From contig NZ_CP067341.1 in the NCBI RefSeq assembly GCF_016638705.1, positions 3,103,501 to 3,167,500 on the forward strand: a DNA stretch of 64,000 nucleotides, read 5' to 3'. This document shows positions 34,947 through 43,860 of the stretch, piece by piece; the first letter of the stretch is position 1, and every line of letters starts with the position of its first letter. The stretch is from Lysinibacillus agricola. GTDB taxonomy: Bacteria; Bacillota; Bacilli; Bacillales_A; Planococcaceae. Both the position numbers and the translations under genes were made by a program. The notes below the pieces were generated by a model. That model searched no databases. It was not told the origin of the DNA and worked only from the letters and a program-made list of their open reading frames with translations.

Positions 34947-35164
34947 ACAACTTCACGCCCCTTACTAACAAAAGGAATAACGGCTAGAACATTACTGATC
35001 AAAAAAGTACGTTTTGCATGTCTTGTAAAACAAAATGCTTGAAATGAATCACCAACAATTTTAATGACTTTTACACGCCTTTTTGTTATGGAACCATCTT
35101 TTGCTACATACATCATGTTCACTAATTGTTTGCGCTGCATAGCTTTAATCAGTTGTTCTCTCAT
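34943..35164 (-). CDS. Small WYL-like protein of the uvrX operon
   Basis: A 73-residue protein, MREQLIKAMQRKQLVNMMYV and onward, resembling a minimal WYL-type beta domain (IKIVGDSFQAFCFTRHAKRTF). Homologous copies lie at 35411-35599 (degenerate) and 42524-42745 (intact), each in front of uvrX-like DNA or an SOS box. WYL domains are ligand- or nucleic-acid-binding regulators, so a role in controlling the polymerase is plausible. It overlaps the uvrX start. Confidence 0.75.
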   Translation of the reverse strand: MREQLIKAMQRKQLVNMMYVAKDGSITKRRVKVIKIVGDSFQAFCFTRHAKRTFLISNVLAVIPFVSKGREVV

Positions 35165-35282
35165 CGTAGTTTCCTCCCATTACCTCTCGCAATTTTTAAA
35201 ATTGGCTAATCACTATATCTAGACTTTCAATTTCTACCTATGTCCCTACTGAAAGGATTAACTTCCACAAATTGAATCGCAT

Positions 35283-35435
35283 CTACCTTTTTTTATAAAG
35301 CAAATTATTCTCTTCTAATGCACTTGCAAGAGAGATTATACTTAACTGATCAATAAAATACCCCAATCCATCCTTCATAATTTTCTTATCAATTTTGTTA
35401 ATAAAAACATTCAGCTCTGTATCATCCCTCGTTCT
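35283..35435 (-). other. Unassigned open frame between two WYL-like copies
   Basis: A frame of about 50 codons without a usable start encodes ELNVFINKIDKKIMKDGLGY followed by FIDQLSIISLASALEENNLL. The amphipathic composition looks like former coding sequence. It could be a remnant between the duplicated small genes. Confidence 0.3.
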
Positions 35436-35599
35436 TTATAGACATGGAACAATAACAAGAACATTATCGAAAATAAAAGTGCGCTATTGATTATCTTAAT
35501 TATTTTGGTATACCTTTTCGTGATGACTCCATACTTTGAAATGTACATCATATTTACTAACTGATTGTGTTGCATCCCCTTTATTAACTGATCTTTCAT
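35411..35599 (-). pseudogene. Degenerate WYL-like copy
   Basis: The frame begins MKDQLIKGMQHNQLVNMMYI and continues SKYGVITKRYTKIIKI, matching the intact paralogs, then diverges into a hydrophobic tail and stops early at 62 residues. The conserved core (GDSFxAFCFTRxAKRTF) is lost. It is the first frame after the SOS box at 35625. Confidence 0.7.
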
Positions 35600-35624
35600 T
35601 GTTTTTACTCCCTCCGCAACAAAA

Positions 35625-35638
35625 AGAACGTTCGTTCG
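35625..35638 (-). promoter_or_regulatory. SOS (LexA) box of the uvrX operon
   Basis: CGAACGAACGTTCT on the minus strand fits the Bacillus LexA consensus CGAACRNRYGTTYG except at the last base. A TATAAT lies directly upstream on the minus strand within GTGCGTATAATATATACG, so bound LexA would cover the promoter. Confidence 0.8.
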
Positions 35639-35949
35639 TATATATTATACGCACAAACGTTCTTTTTTAGAAGTGGTAATTTTTAGATCAGTCTTTTTTA
35701 TTGATCTAAAGCTGATTTATAGTCCTGTAATTCCCCAACATCTTGGGAGTTTCTCAATAGATTCCTACAGCTCTAATTCTTTCTAATACAAATGGTATTG
35801 TAAATTTTTAGAACTTACATGTTGAATTAACTGCATAATTGATTATCCTTATAACAGATTCACCAAAGATTTTGTTTGGTTAGGATTTACAACAATACAG
35901 AATTTGCAGATGTTTTTCTATTTTTATCCTTGCATTATGATGTCAGCTA

Positions 35950-37380
35950 CTATTTAACGCGAGAAGATTTGATGAAGAAGGAAATAATTAAACCAACCAT
36001 AGCTATAATTAGAGTGAATATAAAGGAGTCCTGTACTCCCGCTGTTAATGAAGCTCTAATTGAAGAAGGGTCAGATAGATCAGTCATATTGTTCATATAT
36101 CTTTTCTGAGAAGCGGACATAATCGTAATCGCAACTGCAGTGCCAATTGCTCCCGACATTTGCTGTAATGTATTCATTAAAGCAGTACCATCTGGGTAAA
36201 GATTTTTAGGCAATTGATTTAGTCCATTTGTCTGAGCAGGCATCAAAACCATCGATACACCTAAAAATAGAATGGAGTGCATCACAATCACCATACTAAC
36301 CGGCGTTTCAATGGTAACGTTTGACATGATCCATAACATGATAGGCATGATTGCAAATCCAGGTATAACAAGTCCTCTTGGTCCGAATTTGTCAAAGATA
36401 CGACCTGTGATTGGGGACATTAATCCATTCAGCACACCACCTGGCAACAAAACAAGCCCCGCGGTAAATGCAGTCAATGCTAGTCCTGTTTGCAAATATA
36501 ATGGCAACAAAATCATCGTGGACATTATTACCGTGAAGCAAATAAATACGGCCAATAAACCTAGAGTAAACATTGGATATTTTAATACACGTAAATCAAG
36601 CATCGGTTTATCCATTTTTAATTGTCGCAAAGAAAACAAGGTAAGTGCAGCAAGACCTATAATAATCATCGTGATCACAATCGTACTTCCCCAGCCATTC
36701 TCACCCGCGCTGCTAAAGCCATAGACAATTCCTCCAAAACCAATCGTAGATAGAATAATAGATAATAGATCAATTTTGGGTTTAGTTATGGTTGATACAT
36801 TCTGCATATACACTATACCCGATATCAACGCAAGAATCAGAAAAGGCAAACAAACCCAGAAAATCCAATGCCAAGTCAGTTTTTCAAGAATTAATCCTGA
36901 GATTGAGGGTCCAACTGCGGGTGCAAACATAATGACTAACCCTATTAGTCCCATTGTTGCACCTCTCTTATTGACGGGAAAAATCAATAAGATCGAATTA
37001 AACATCAGAGGCAGCAATAATCCCGTACCTATAGCTTGAATCACTCGAGAAAACATTAATACTTCGAAGCTTGGTGCAAGAGCTGCGACTAGTGTCCCAA
37101 TAATTGAAAAAATCAATGACACAATAAATATTTGACGTGTACTAAACCATTGAAGTAAGAGACCCGAGACAGGAACTAATATCCCCAAGGTCAATAAATA
37201 ACCTGTTGTCAGCCATTGAACCGTGGAAGAACTAATAGAAAATACTTGTATTAAATCCCCGAGAGCCATGTTTAAAGCCGTTTCACTGAACAATCCAATG
37301 AAACCAGCAATTAAGAAAGAAATTAATATTGGAGTAGTTTTAATCACTTTTGTTTGCTGTGTTTCTACTGTTAATGACAT
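35950..37380 (-). CDS. DHA2-family (EmrB/QacA-type) MFS exporter
   Basis: A 476-residue transporter with about 14 membrane helices. The antiporter motif C appears as GPSISGLI after helix 5, and motif-A-like GRIFDKFGPRG lies between later helices. The family exports drugs by proton antiport; substrate unknown. GGTGG precedes the ATG. No linked regulator is adjacent. Confidence 0.88.
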   Translation of the reverse strand: MSLTVETQQTKVIKTTPILISFLIAGFIGLFSETALNMALGDLIQVFSISSSTVQWLTTGYLLTLGILVPVSGLLLQWFSTRQIFIVSLIFSIIGTLVAALAPSFEVLMFSRVIQAIGTGLLLPLMFNSILLIFPVNKRGATMGLIGLVIMFAPAVGPSISGLILEKLTWHWIFWVCLPFLILALISGIVYMQNVSTITKPKIDLLSIILSTIGFGGIVYGFSSAGENGWGSTIVITMIIIGLAALTLFSLRQLKMDKPMLDLRVLKYPMFTLGLLAVFICFTVIMSTMILLPLYLQTGLALTAFTAGLVLLPGGVLNGLMSPITGRIFDKFGPRGLVIPGFAIMPIMLWIMSNVTIETPVSMVIVMHSILFLGVSMVLMPAQTNGLNQLPKNLYPDGTALMNTLQQMSGAIGTAVAITIMSASQKRYMNNMTDLSDPSSIRASLTAGVQDSFIFTLIIAMVGLIISFFIKSSRVK

Positions 37381-37504
37381 AAATAATCCACCTAAAATTT
37401 TATTTTGTTATAAGCTTGTCGTTAGTCTTAGCAGATTAATTTTAATTGCAATTTCTTCTGCACTTCTTTTTTTGTACAACGAGTGGCTTCCTTCTCTCTT
37501 TACT

Positions 37505-38348
37505 CTACTTTCTTTTTTTAAACAACAGGTATACGAAATAAGGAACACCAATAACGGAGATCACAATGCCTACAGGCAGTTCAGCTGAAGCAAAGATCGT
37601 CTTTCCGATAAAATCCCCGACTAACACCATAAGCATGCCGATTGCTCCGCAGACAGGTATTACATATTTATAATGAATACCGACTAGTCTTCTAGCCATG
37701 TGAGGGGCAATTAAGCCAATAAATCCAACGCTTCCTGCTACAGATACACATGCGCTAACTAACCCGACGCAGCATAAAAGAAAAATCATTCTTTCCCGGT
37801 CTTTATTTAAACCTATTCCTATGGCTGATACCTCATCCAAATTTAATAGGTTAAGTCTGTGCGATTTCCACCAAATGATTGGCGTTAAAATTATTATCCA
37901 TGGCAATGCCGTTAATATATGAATCCAAGTCGTACTATAAAGGCTGCCTGATAACCAAACAGTCGCCATTTCAAAATCTTGTGGGTCCATCTTTAATGAA
38001 ATATAAAGAGTAATGACCCCAAAGCCTGAACTAAAGGCAATCCCTACTAAACAGCGGCCACGCCCATAATCGAAGGGGAGGCAAGATAAAATTTCTTGTC
38101 ATCCCCTGCATTAAAGCTCCTGATACCGCCATGAAGGCGCCAACCAATAGCGCCCCTATCACACGCGGAAGGCGCGATGTTTGAATGATTAAATGCTCCA
38201 TATTCTCTGAATCAAAATGAGAAAGTGCCTGTTACATCATTTCATAACTCATGGATTTCGAACCATAGAAAAGAGATACGATTATTGTCACACTGAACAG
38301 AATGCATAATACGACAATTAGAACAAACTTATGACTTAATAACGATTT
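37505..38348 (-). pseudogene. FecCD-family siderophore permease, broken
   Basis: The C-terminal half is an intact frame (37505-37990) with GFIGLIAPHMARRLVG, the FecCD hallmark. Upstream the same protein continues in other frames: HKFVLIVVLCILFSVTIIVS, then a stop after SYEMM, then SRLPRVIGALLVGAFMAVSG and ALMQGMTRN, then a shift into PSIMGVAAV, two stops, and GIAFSSGFGVITLYISLK. No standard start codon follows its ribosome binding site. With two stop sites and frameshifts the permease cannot be made. It directly follows the siderophore-binding protein gene in its operon. Confidence 0.88.
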
Positions 38349-38369
38349 ATTCCTCCCTGCTCCATTCCA

Positions 38370-39362
38370 TTACTTGTTCAGATACTTTTGCACACTTTCT
38401 AAAAACTTGATGCGACTATAAACAGGGCCTCCTTCCATAAGCGGATCAACCACGTTGACATATACGTGATCGAGTTTAAAGGCATTAATATTTTGGATAA
38501 TTGGATTCTTCTTTAAGTCTTCGAATGCGTTTTCCGCATCTTTGTTATCAATCATAGAGAATTGCACAAACAAATAGTCTGGATTCATTTCCGCCAATTG
38601 CTCGACAGAGATCGCATCTTGCAATTTCGCCATGCCTATCTGTTCTGGCATTTCTAAACCAATGTCATTGTATAAAAAAGGGTTAAAGTCTACATTTTTC
38701 GCAAAAATGTAAGTTTGCCCTCCGCGAATACGAACAGTGGCTACTTTTTTACCTTGAAGCTTTTCTTTTAACGATGCTTTTACTGCTTGTGTATCTGTTT
38801 TATATTGGGATAGAATTTTTTCTGCCTCACCTTGCTTTCCAGTTAATTCACCCATTAATTTCAAATTGTCTTCCCAGTTTGTAGAAACGTGCGACACCAA
38901 AATAGTGGGAGCAATTTTTTGCAATTTCTCCACCACTCCTTTTGGGAACTTGGTTGAACCTAAAATAACGTCTGGCTCTAATTGCAATATCTTCTCCAAG
39001 TTAGGTTGTCTTTTTTCACCGATTGATTCCGCCTTGTCCGTTACCGAAGCAAACATTTCTGGAAACTTTCCGCCTACCGATATTGCCCCTACTGGATGAA
39101 CGTCAAGCATTACCGCATCTTCCATTGCTTCCATAGCCCCAATCACAATTTTTTCTGCTTTTTGTGGAACGGTATACTGTTCACCGAGATACTCAATTGT
39201 TCTTGTTTCGCTTGTTCCTGTATTGTCCACTTGAGATTGCGCTGAATCTCCGTTGCTGCCGGAGGTTGAGCTTGATTTGCTCGGTTTGTCTCCTCCTCCA
39301 CATGCAGCCAAAACAATCATGAATGATGCTATCAAACCAGCTAGTATAAACTTTTTATTCAT
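38370..39362 (-). CDS. Iron-siderophore ABC transporter substrate-binding lipoprotein
   Basis: A 330-residue class III binding protein. The signal peptide ends at lipobox LAAC (Cys about 21), followed by a Gly/Ser-rich linker. Two lobes joined by a rigid helix follow, with the FecB/FepB-type segment LQLEPDVILGS. It should bind a ferric siderophore outside the membrane. Its start overlaps the end of the monooxygenase gene by eight bases, so both are on the Fur-box transcript. The permease downstream is a pseudogene and no ATPase gene is present, so uptake must use another permease or is lost. Confidence 0.9.
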   Translation of the reverse strand: MNKKFILAGLIASFMIVLAACGGGDKPSKSSSTSGSNGDSAQSQVDNTGTSETRTIEYLGEQYTVPQKAEKIVIGAMEAMEDAVMLDVHPVGAISVGGKFPEMFASVTDKAESIGEKRQPNLEKILQLEPDVILGSTKFPKGVVEKLQKIAPTILVSHVSTNWEDNLKLMGELTGKQGEAEKILSQYKTDTQAVKASLKEKLQGKKVATVRIRGGQTYIFAKNVDFNPFLYNDIGLEMPEQIGMAKLQDAISVEQLAEMNPDYLFVQFSMIDNKDAENAFEDLKKNPIIQNINAFKLDHVYVNVVDPLMEGGPVYSRIKFLESVQKYLNK

Positions 39363-40725
39363 TCTTCACCGGAACCCCTTTCAAAACAGTATCCCTATCA
39401 TAATGATCAGTAGTATTAATCCCTAAATGCTCACGTAAGGTGATACCCGTATATTCATTTCTGAACAAACCTCTTTCAACCAATCGCGGCATCAGCTTTT
39501 CAAAAAATAGTTTCAAAGATTTTTCTGAACCACCCGGAATAGCTATAAATCCGTCAATAGCTCCAGCCTCAAATCGCTCAATTATATCGTTCAATACGTC
39601 TTCAACCGTTCCAACGGAAACCCAGTGAGCAGACCCGACAACCTCCGGCCTTGCTAATACCTCTTCTACTGTAGGCTGATGATTTGTAATATACCGGCGC
39701 AACAGCTCAGCATGTGTTCGGCTGCGGACTGGCTGATTCGGATCGGGAAGCATATCCGAAGTTACGGGACAATCCAATGCAAAGCTACTCAAATCAAGAC
39801 CCAGTACTGATTTAAGCGATGCATGTCTGCGCTCAATAGTCAAATGTGCGTGTGCAGCCTTATGTAGTTCATGGGCTTCCTCACGAGTTTCCGCCAAGAA
39901 AAAATATAAACCTGGCAAAACTTTTATGGCGTCCGGATCGCGCCCATGCTCGATAGCTCTTCTTCTCAGATCATTTCGCAATTCCACTCCCGATTCAAGG
40001 TCTGGCATCGCTGCAAAAATAGCATCCGCTATTGAAGAGGCGAAATTTCGTCCTGTATCCGACGCACCTGCTTGAAATAAAGGAATTGGTCCCGATTTAT
40101 GGGCAGGCAAAGTAAGTGGTCCCTTAACACTAAAAAACTCACCTGAATGATTAATTGGGGAAACCTTATCCTTATCAGAAAACATGCCTGACTCACGATC
40201 AATAACAATGGCTTCATTCGGAAAACTTTCCCAGAGTTTGCGTACAACCTCAGTAAATTCAATTGCTTTCGCATATCTTTCTTGAGGTGAAGGCATAGGT
40301 GACTCACTGAAATTTTCGGCCCCTTCAATAGAAGTGACAATATTCCAGCCAGCACGTCCATTGCTTAGCCAATGCAAAGACTGAAGCTGTCTAGCAACAA
40401 CATACGGTGGATTAAAAGTCGTAGAAATAGTCGTTACTAGCCCAATCCGCTCGGTTTCACGAGCAATCGCTGCAAATATCATAGTAGGGTCAGGGCTACC
40501 AAAATTAGCGGAATCGCCAAGCATCTGTGGACTAACAAAAAGATAATCCGCCCTGAAAAGAAAATCTAGCTTTGACTTCTCCGCCATCTTTGCCAAATCA
40601 ATATAAGGGTCAATTGAACCCATTTTTTCCACACCGCTGTCTGGGCGCCGCCAGTCGCCTCCTTTCAACCAAGCAGATAAGACTAAGCCAATACATAATT
40701 GTCTATTTACAGTCAATATTACCAA
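39355..40725 (-). CDS. FMN-dependent monooxygenase, NtaA/SnaA/DszA type
   Basis: About 455 residues of the bacterial-luciferase-like fold. It has the family opening GLVLSAWLKGGDWRRPDSG, the FMN-site region LFRADY, and TTISTTFNPPYVVARQLQSL and GRAGWNIVTS. Relatives with FMNH2 from a separate reductase oxidise nitrilotriacetate, EDTA, dibenzothiophene sulfone or streptogramins. The start is a TTG: the codon at 40725 is nearly on top of GGAAGG, so the TTG at 40716 may be the true one. Cotranscription with a siderophore-binding protein and a Fur box suggests a role in releasing or processing an iron chelate. No reductase gene is nearby. Confidence 0.85.
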   Translation of the reverse strand: MVILTVNRQLCIGLVLSAWLKGGDWRRPDSGVEKMGSIDPYIDLAKMAEKSKLDFLFRADYLFVSPQMLGDSANFGSPDPTMIFAAIARETERIGLVTTISTTFNPPYVVARQLQSLHWLSNGRAGWNIVTSIEGAENFSESPMPSPQERYAKAIEFTEVVRKLWESFPNEAIVIDRESGMFSDKDKVSPINHSGEFFSVKGPLTLPAHKSGPIPLFQAGASDTGRNFASSIADAIFAAMPDLESGVELRNDLRRRAIEHGRDPDAIKVLPGLYFFLAETREEAHELHKAAHAHLTIERRHASLKSVLGLDLSSFALDCPVTSDMLPDPNQPVRSRTHAELLRRYITNHQPTVEEVLARPEVVGSAHWVSVGTVEDVLNDIIERFEAGAIDGFIAIPGGSEKSLKLFFEKLMPRLVERGLFRNEYTGITLREHLGINTTDHYDRDTVLKGVPVKNE

Positions 40726-40925
40726 TCCTTCCCATATAGTAAAAATAGTTTTGCGCCCATGAAATACTCTGATCAGATGTTACCTCTAAAAGGCTATTAA
40801 TTAATAATGATTCTCATTATCGATTATAGTGTAGCAAGGTCTGTAACAAATGCAAATACACAAATCACAAATACTATATGTATTATTATCTAATCCGGGT
40901 TTGCTGAATGATGATTTAGCCGACA
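40680..40925 (-). repeat. Fur-promoter duplication, copy 1
   Basis: About 245 bases covering the first codons of the monooxygenase and its promoter. It recurs in the same orientation at 41985-42194 with high identity and one gap. Shared blocks include CCAATACATAATTGTCTATT and CAAATACACAAATCACAAAT. Confidence 0.9.
40803..40829 (-). promoter_or_regulatory. Fur box and -10 of the monooxygenase-siderophore operon
   Basis: AATAATGATTCTCATTATC (40803-40821) matches the 19-base Fur consensus at 17 positions. TATAAT on the minus strand lies at 40824-40829, touching the box. Low iron should derepress the operon. Confidence 0.9.
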
Positions 40926-40961
40926 TGAAGGATAGGGCTGGAAGAAAAGAATGAGCCAAAA

Positions 40962-41002
40962 GAGAAAAAGCCTGCACTCTAGGTTCATCACCAGTTGCAG
41001 GC
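40962..41002 (-). terminator. Terminator of the AraC-family gene
   Basis: GCCTGCA (minus strand) pairs with TGCAGGC around a 19-base loop with further pairing, followed by TTTTTCTCTTTT. Confidence 0.75.
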
Positions 41003-41022
41003 GTAATATATAAATCAGTAAC

Positions 41023-41853
41023 TCAATTTATATGATTATCTAATTTATGTATGTATGCGGAGGGAGACACACCAAATTTCTTTTTAAACACTCTACTGAA
41101 ATATAGCGGATTGGCGTAACCGACACTAATAGCGATATCGTGGATGGGAAAATTGCTTACTTTAAGTAAGTCGCTCGCTCTTTCCATACGATAGTTGATA
41201 AGATAGTCGATTGGACGAAGCCCAGTATATTTGTGAAAGAAGTAGGAGAAGCGCTTAGGACTCATTGCATGCAGCTCCGCCAACTCGTCGAGTGTCAACG
41301 GATTCATATAGTGCCTGTGTATGTATGCAATAGCCTCCTCTATCACCCTTTCACTTGGAGAACTTCCACTCTCTCGATGCTTACATCCCACCAAAACTTG
41401 ATGCATGACACTTAAAAATAACTCCTTAACACGAAGCTTTCCAATCCCTCTAAGTGTATTGGCATTCTGATGAAGCATGATAAGTAATTCTAGCACTCTC
41501 GGATTTGCTCCCGCTTCCAGTTTGAAATGAGAGTCGCATTCATGACCGCTATATACTTCGTCTAACTTGTCAAATCTATAAAACAGTAAATAGTACTCAT
41601 ACTCTGATTGACTTGTAACTTGCGCGTCCAGTTGCATGCCTGGAGCCACATGAATTACTGAGCCTGGATGTAACTCATAGACAGTTCCATTCACACTCAT
41701 TCTACCCTCTCCACGAATTACAAAAAGAAATCCATGCCGGACAGCCCTAAATTCACTTAGTATACTTTTCGGCTGGATGACTAAACGGTGAACACCTTCT
41801 ATATCATAGAAACCTCTAGCAAATATCTCGGCTAATTTATCCAAATCTATCAT
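41023..41853 (-). CDS. AraC-family transcriptional regulator
   Basis: A 276-residue protein. An N-terminal cupin-like sensor domain (about 10-150; HPGSVIHVAPGMQLDA) is followed by two AraC helix-turn-helix motifs (LTLDELAELHAMSPKRFSYF and IHDIAISVGYANPLYFSRVF). The ATG at 41853 is preferred; the frame is open 20 codons further but without a ribosome site. Unlike Bacillus Btr it has no fused binding-protein domain. A copy of the Fur-box promoter lies upstream, so the regulator is probably iron-controlled and activates the adjacent siderophore operon. Confidence 0.88.
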   Translation of the reverse strand: MIDLDKLAEIFARGFYDIEGVHRLVIQPKSILSEFRAVRHGFLFVIRGEGRMSVNGTVYELHPGSVIHVAPGMQLDAQVTSQSEYEYYLLFYRFDKLDEVYSGHECDSHFKLEAGANPRVLELLIMLHQNANTLRGIGKLRVKELFLSVMHQVLVGCKHRESGSSPSERVIEEAIAYIHRHYMNPLTLDELAELHAMSPKRFSYFFHKYTGLRPIDYLINYRMERASDLLKVSNFPIHDIAISVGYANPLYFSRVFKKKFGVSPSAYIHKLDNHIN

Positions 41854-41984
41854 GATAATGCACCTGCTCCCTATCCAAATATTGTACATCTGGGTTACTT
41901 TCATTAATGCCAAACAACAAATCTATTTCTCTAGATATCAGCCTAACCGACTATTTGTTTGGGATCACTCAGGCTACACACAAG

Positions 41985-42194
41985 TATCCAATACATAATT
42001 GTCTATTTACAGTCAATATGGCTCCCATGAAATACTCTGATCAGATGTTGCCTAGAAGACTATTAATTAATAATGATTCTCATTATTAATTAATAGTCTA
42101 ACAAGGTCTGCAACAAATGCAAATACACAAATCACAAATGCTATATGTATTATTATCTAATCTAGGTTTGCTGAATGATGATTTAGCCGATATA
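41985..42194 (-). repeat. Fur-promoter duplication, copy 2
   Basis: Second copy of the block at 40680-40925, same orientation. It still contains the first codons of the monooxygenase but not its ribosome binding site, and a small internal segment is deleted. It now lies upstream of the AraC-family gene. Confidence 0.9.
42058..42098 (-). promoter_or_regulatory. Fur box inside a perfect 19-bp palindrome
   Basis: GACTATTAATTAATAATGA (42058-42076) and its exact reverse complement (42080-42098) surround TTC. The centre, AATAATGATTCTCATTATT (42069-42087), is a Fur box. Copy 1 at 40803 is less symmetric. Confidence 0.88.
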
Positions 42195-42299
42195 GTAAGA
42201 GCCTTGTTAACTTCAACATACAATTTCCAGTGTTTATTTTCTTCATCACATTGTATCTCTATTTAGTCAAAATCGTTAGTCCTTAAGGCTTGGTTTAAT

Positions 42300-42527
42300 T
42301 TATCTCCTAAAAAAATACGAACATAAACGTCTATTTACCGTTTTGATTTTAAATTTCATCATTGGCGAGGTTGCCAGTACGATACTACCAGGCTGCTCAA
42401 AGTTACCAATAACTGCAATGAGGCTTTCAACACATCTAAACCTTCTAGCATGGCAATACAGCTTGCGTAAAAGCATTTCATGTCCATACAAAAAATATCC
42501 TTGCGCGGCAGATTTGTCGTAGTTCAT
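42300..42527 (-). pseudogene. UvrX-type polymerase, 5' fragment with frameshifts
   Basis: The DNA encodes the start of a second UvrX in two frames: DIFCMDMKCFYASCIAMLEG, then after a frameshift VIGNFEQPGSIVLATSPMMK, as in the intact copy at 33687-34946. It ends after about 75 codons; palm and thumb domains are missing. It directly follows a WYL-like gene, mirroring the intact operon. Confidence 0.88.
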
Positions 42528-42745
42528 ATCACCCCACGCTTCCGATGCGTAACAGGCATTATTACTAGAACATTGTTAATAATAAACGTACGCTTTGCCT
42601 GCCTCGTAAAGCAAAATGCTGTAAACGAATCACCAACAATCTTTATGATTTTCACACGCCTTTTCGTAATGGCACCAGACTTGGCTACATACATCATGCT
42701 AACTACTTGTTGACGCTGCATTGCTTTTATTAACTGTTCTTTCAT
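42524..42745 (-). CDS. WYL-like small protein, second intact copy
   Basis: A 73-residue paralog of the protein at 34943-35164: MKEQLIKAMQRQQVVSMMYV and GDSFTAFCFTRQAKRTF are shared. AAAGGAG-type ribosome site upstream. It precedes a dead uvrX fragment, and an SOS box lies 96 bases upstream. It may be expressed after DNA damage without its polymerase. Confidence 0.75.
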   Translation of the reverse strand: MKEQLIKAMQRQQVVSMMYVAKSGAITKRRVKIIKIVGDSFTAFCFTRQAKRTFIINNVLVIMPVTHRKRGVI

Positions 42746-42840
42746 CCTAGTTGCTCCTTTTCGCTAGCTCTGTTATATGCCTGAGCTTTCCTTTCCTCCC
42801 ATAAAAAATCAGATGAGTATAGCAGAGCTGTTTTTATCAT

Positions 42841-42854
42841 AGAACAAATGTTCG
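42841..42854 (-). promoter_or_regulatory. SOS (LexA) box of the second uvrX locus
   Basis: CGAACATTTGTTCT on the minus strand is a strong LexA site. The upstream sequence GTGCGTATAATAATTCA parallels the promoter at 35640-35660, so the two promoters share ancestry. Confidence 0.88.
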
Positions 42855-43023
42855 TGAATTATTATACGCACGTATGTTTCTGATTAGAAGAGGTAATTTT
42901 ATCAATTTTAAGGAGGCATTGAGAGGACAAATAAACTGGGCATTCGTGTAAGCCTAAAATAGCTTTGTACATATTCTGTGCTTAAGACATGTATTGAAAA
43001 TTAAGTAGAGAAAGGATGTAAGT

Positions 43024-43707
43024 ATTAGCTCAAATATTGACTATACTTCACCATCAACTCAGTTCACCTCTGATGTAAATGACAGCACTCTTTTTAAAAA
43101 AGATGATCGAAATTTTATAAATATTCTAAGTGTAGAACAATTAAATACGTTAGAAAATATATCTTTGCTTGATATTTTTCTAAGTAGAAATAAGGTGATA
43201 GAGCCTCACTATCATCAAAATGCAGCAGAACTTGTTTATTGTATTTCTGGTGCTGCCATTATTTCTATATTTAATCCCTTTACAAAAGAGATTAAAAACT
43301 ATCCGCTCGAGCCTGGCCAAGTCGCCAATGTACCGCAAGGATGGTGGCATTATGAAATTGCTACTGAGAATGACACGCATTTACTGGCTATTTTTGATGC
43401 GCCAACTCCCGAAGTAATTTTAGGTTCAGATATATTGAAATTTACACCTTCCAACGTTATGGCTCACACGTATTGTTTAGATGAAACTCAGTGGAAGAAA
43501 ACAATTGCGCCCATTGTGCCATCAACATATATTGGTCCACCTAAAGACTGCAACCGTGTAAAATCAACTTTGGAAAATCAAAAAGATCAAAAGGAGCAAA
43601 AAGATCCTCATCATAAACATAAAAATAAGTATAGACCTTCACAATTTATGAACCCATATCCGTCATATCAAAATCCATATATGAATCCTTATGGCTCATA
43701 TTATTAA
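43024..43707 (+). CDS. Cupin-domain protein with no standard start codon
   Basis: The frame is open from 43009 to 43707. It reads NFINILSVEQLNTLENISLL, then a cupin barrel with EPHYHQNAAELVYCISG (metal-type His/His/Glu) and PGQVANVPQGWWHYE, and a His/Lys/Tyr/Pro-rich tail (NPYPSYQNPYMNPYGSYY). It resembles oxalate-decarboxylase-like cupins; the tail is like spore-surface proteins. Between the upstream stop (43006) and a TTG inside the fold (43165) there is no ATG, GTG, TTG or CTG. GAAAGGA stands seven bases before ATT (43024), which is therefore the proposed start. Alternatives are a lost start or a truncated protein from 43165. Confidence 0.65.
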   Translation: MSSNIDYTSPSTQFTSDVNDSTLFKKDDRNFINILSVEQLNTLENISLLDIFLSRNKVIEPHYHQNAAELVYCISGAAIISIFNPFTKEIKNYPLEPGQVANVPQGWWHYEIATENDTHLLAIFDAPTPEVILGSDILKFTPSNVMAHTYCLDETQWKKTIAPIVPSTYIGPPKDCNRVKSTLENQKDQKEQKDPHHKHKNKYRPSQFMNPYPSYQNPYMNPYGSYY

Positions 43708-43860
43708 GCAACAGTCAAAAAACGAAAAAATCGTAATCGTTCATACGAGTGTATGACTCGACATCATAAGCTCTACACCTTTCATTGCATAAAAATAAAT
43801 AAAAAGGAAAATCTATATGTTAAAGTCATAGCTTCGTTATTACTAAAAGAGGTGTAGAAA

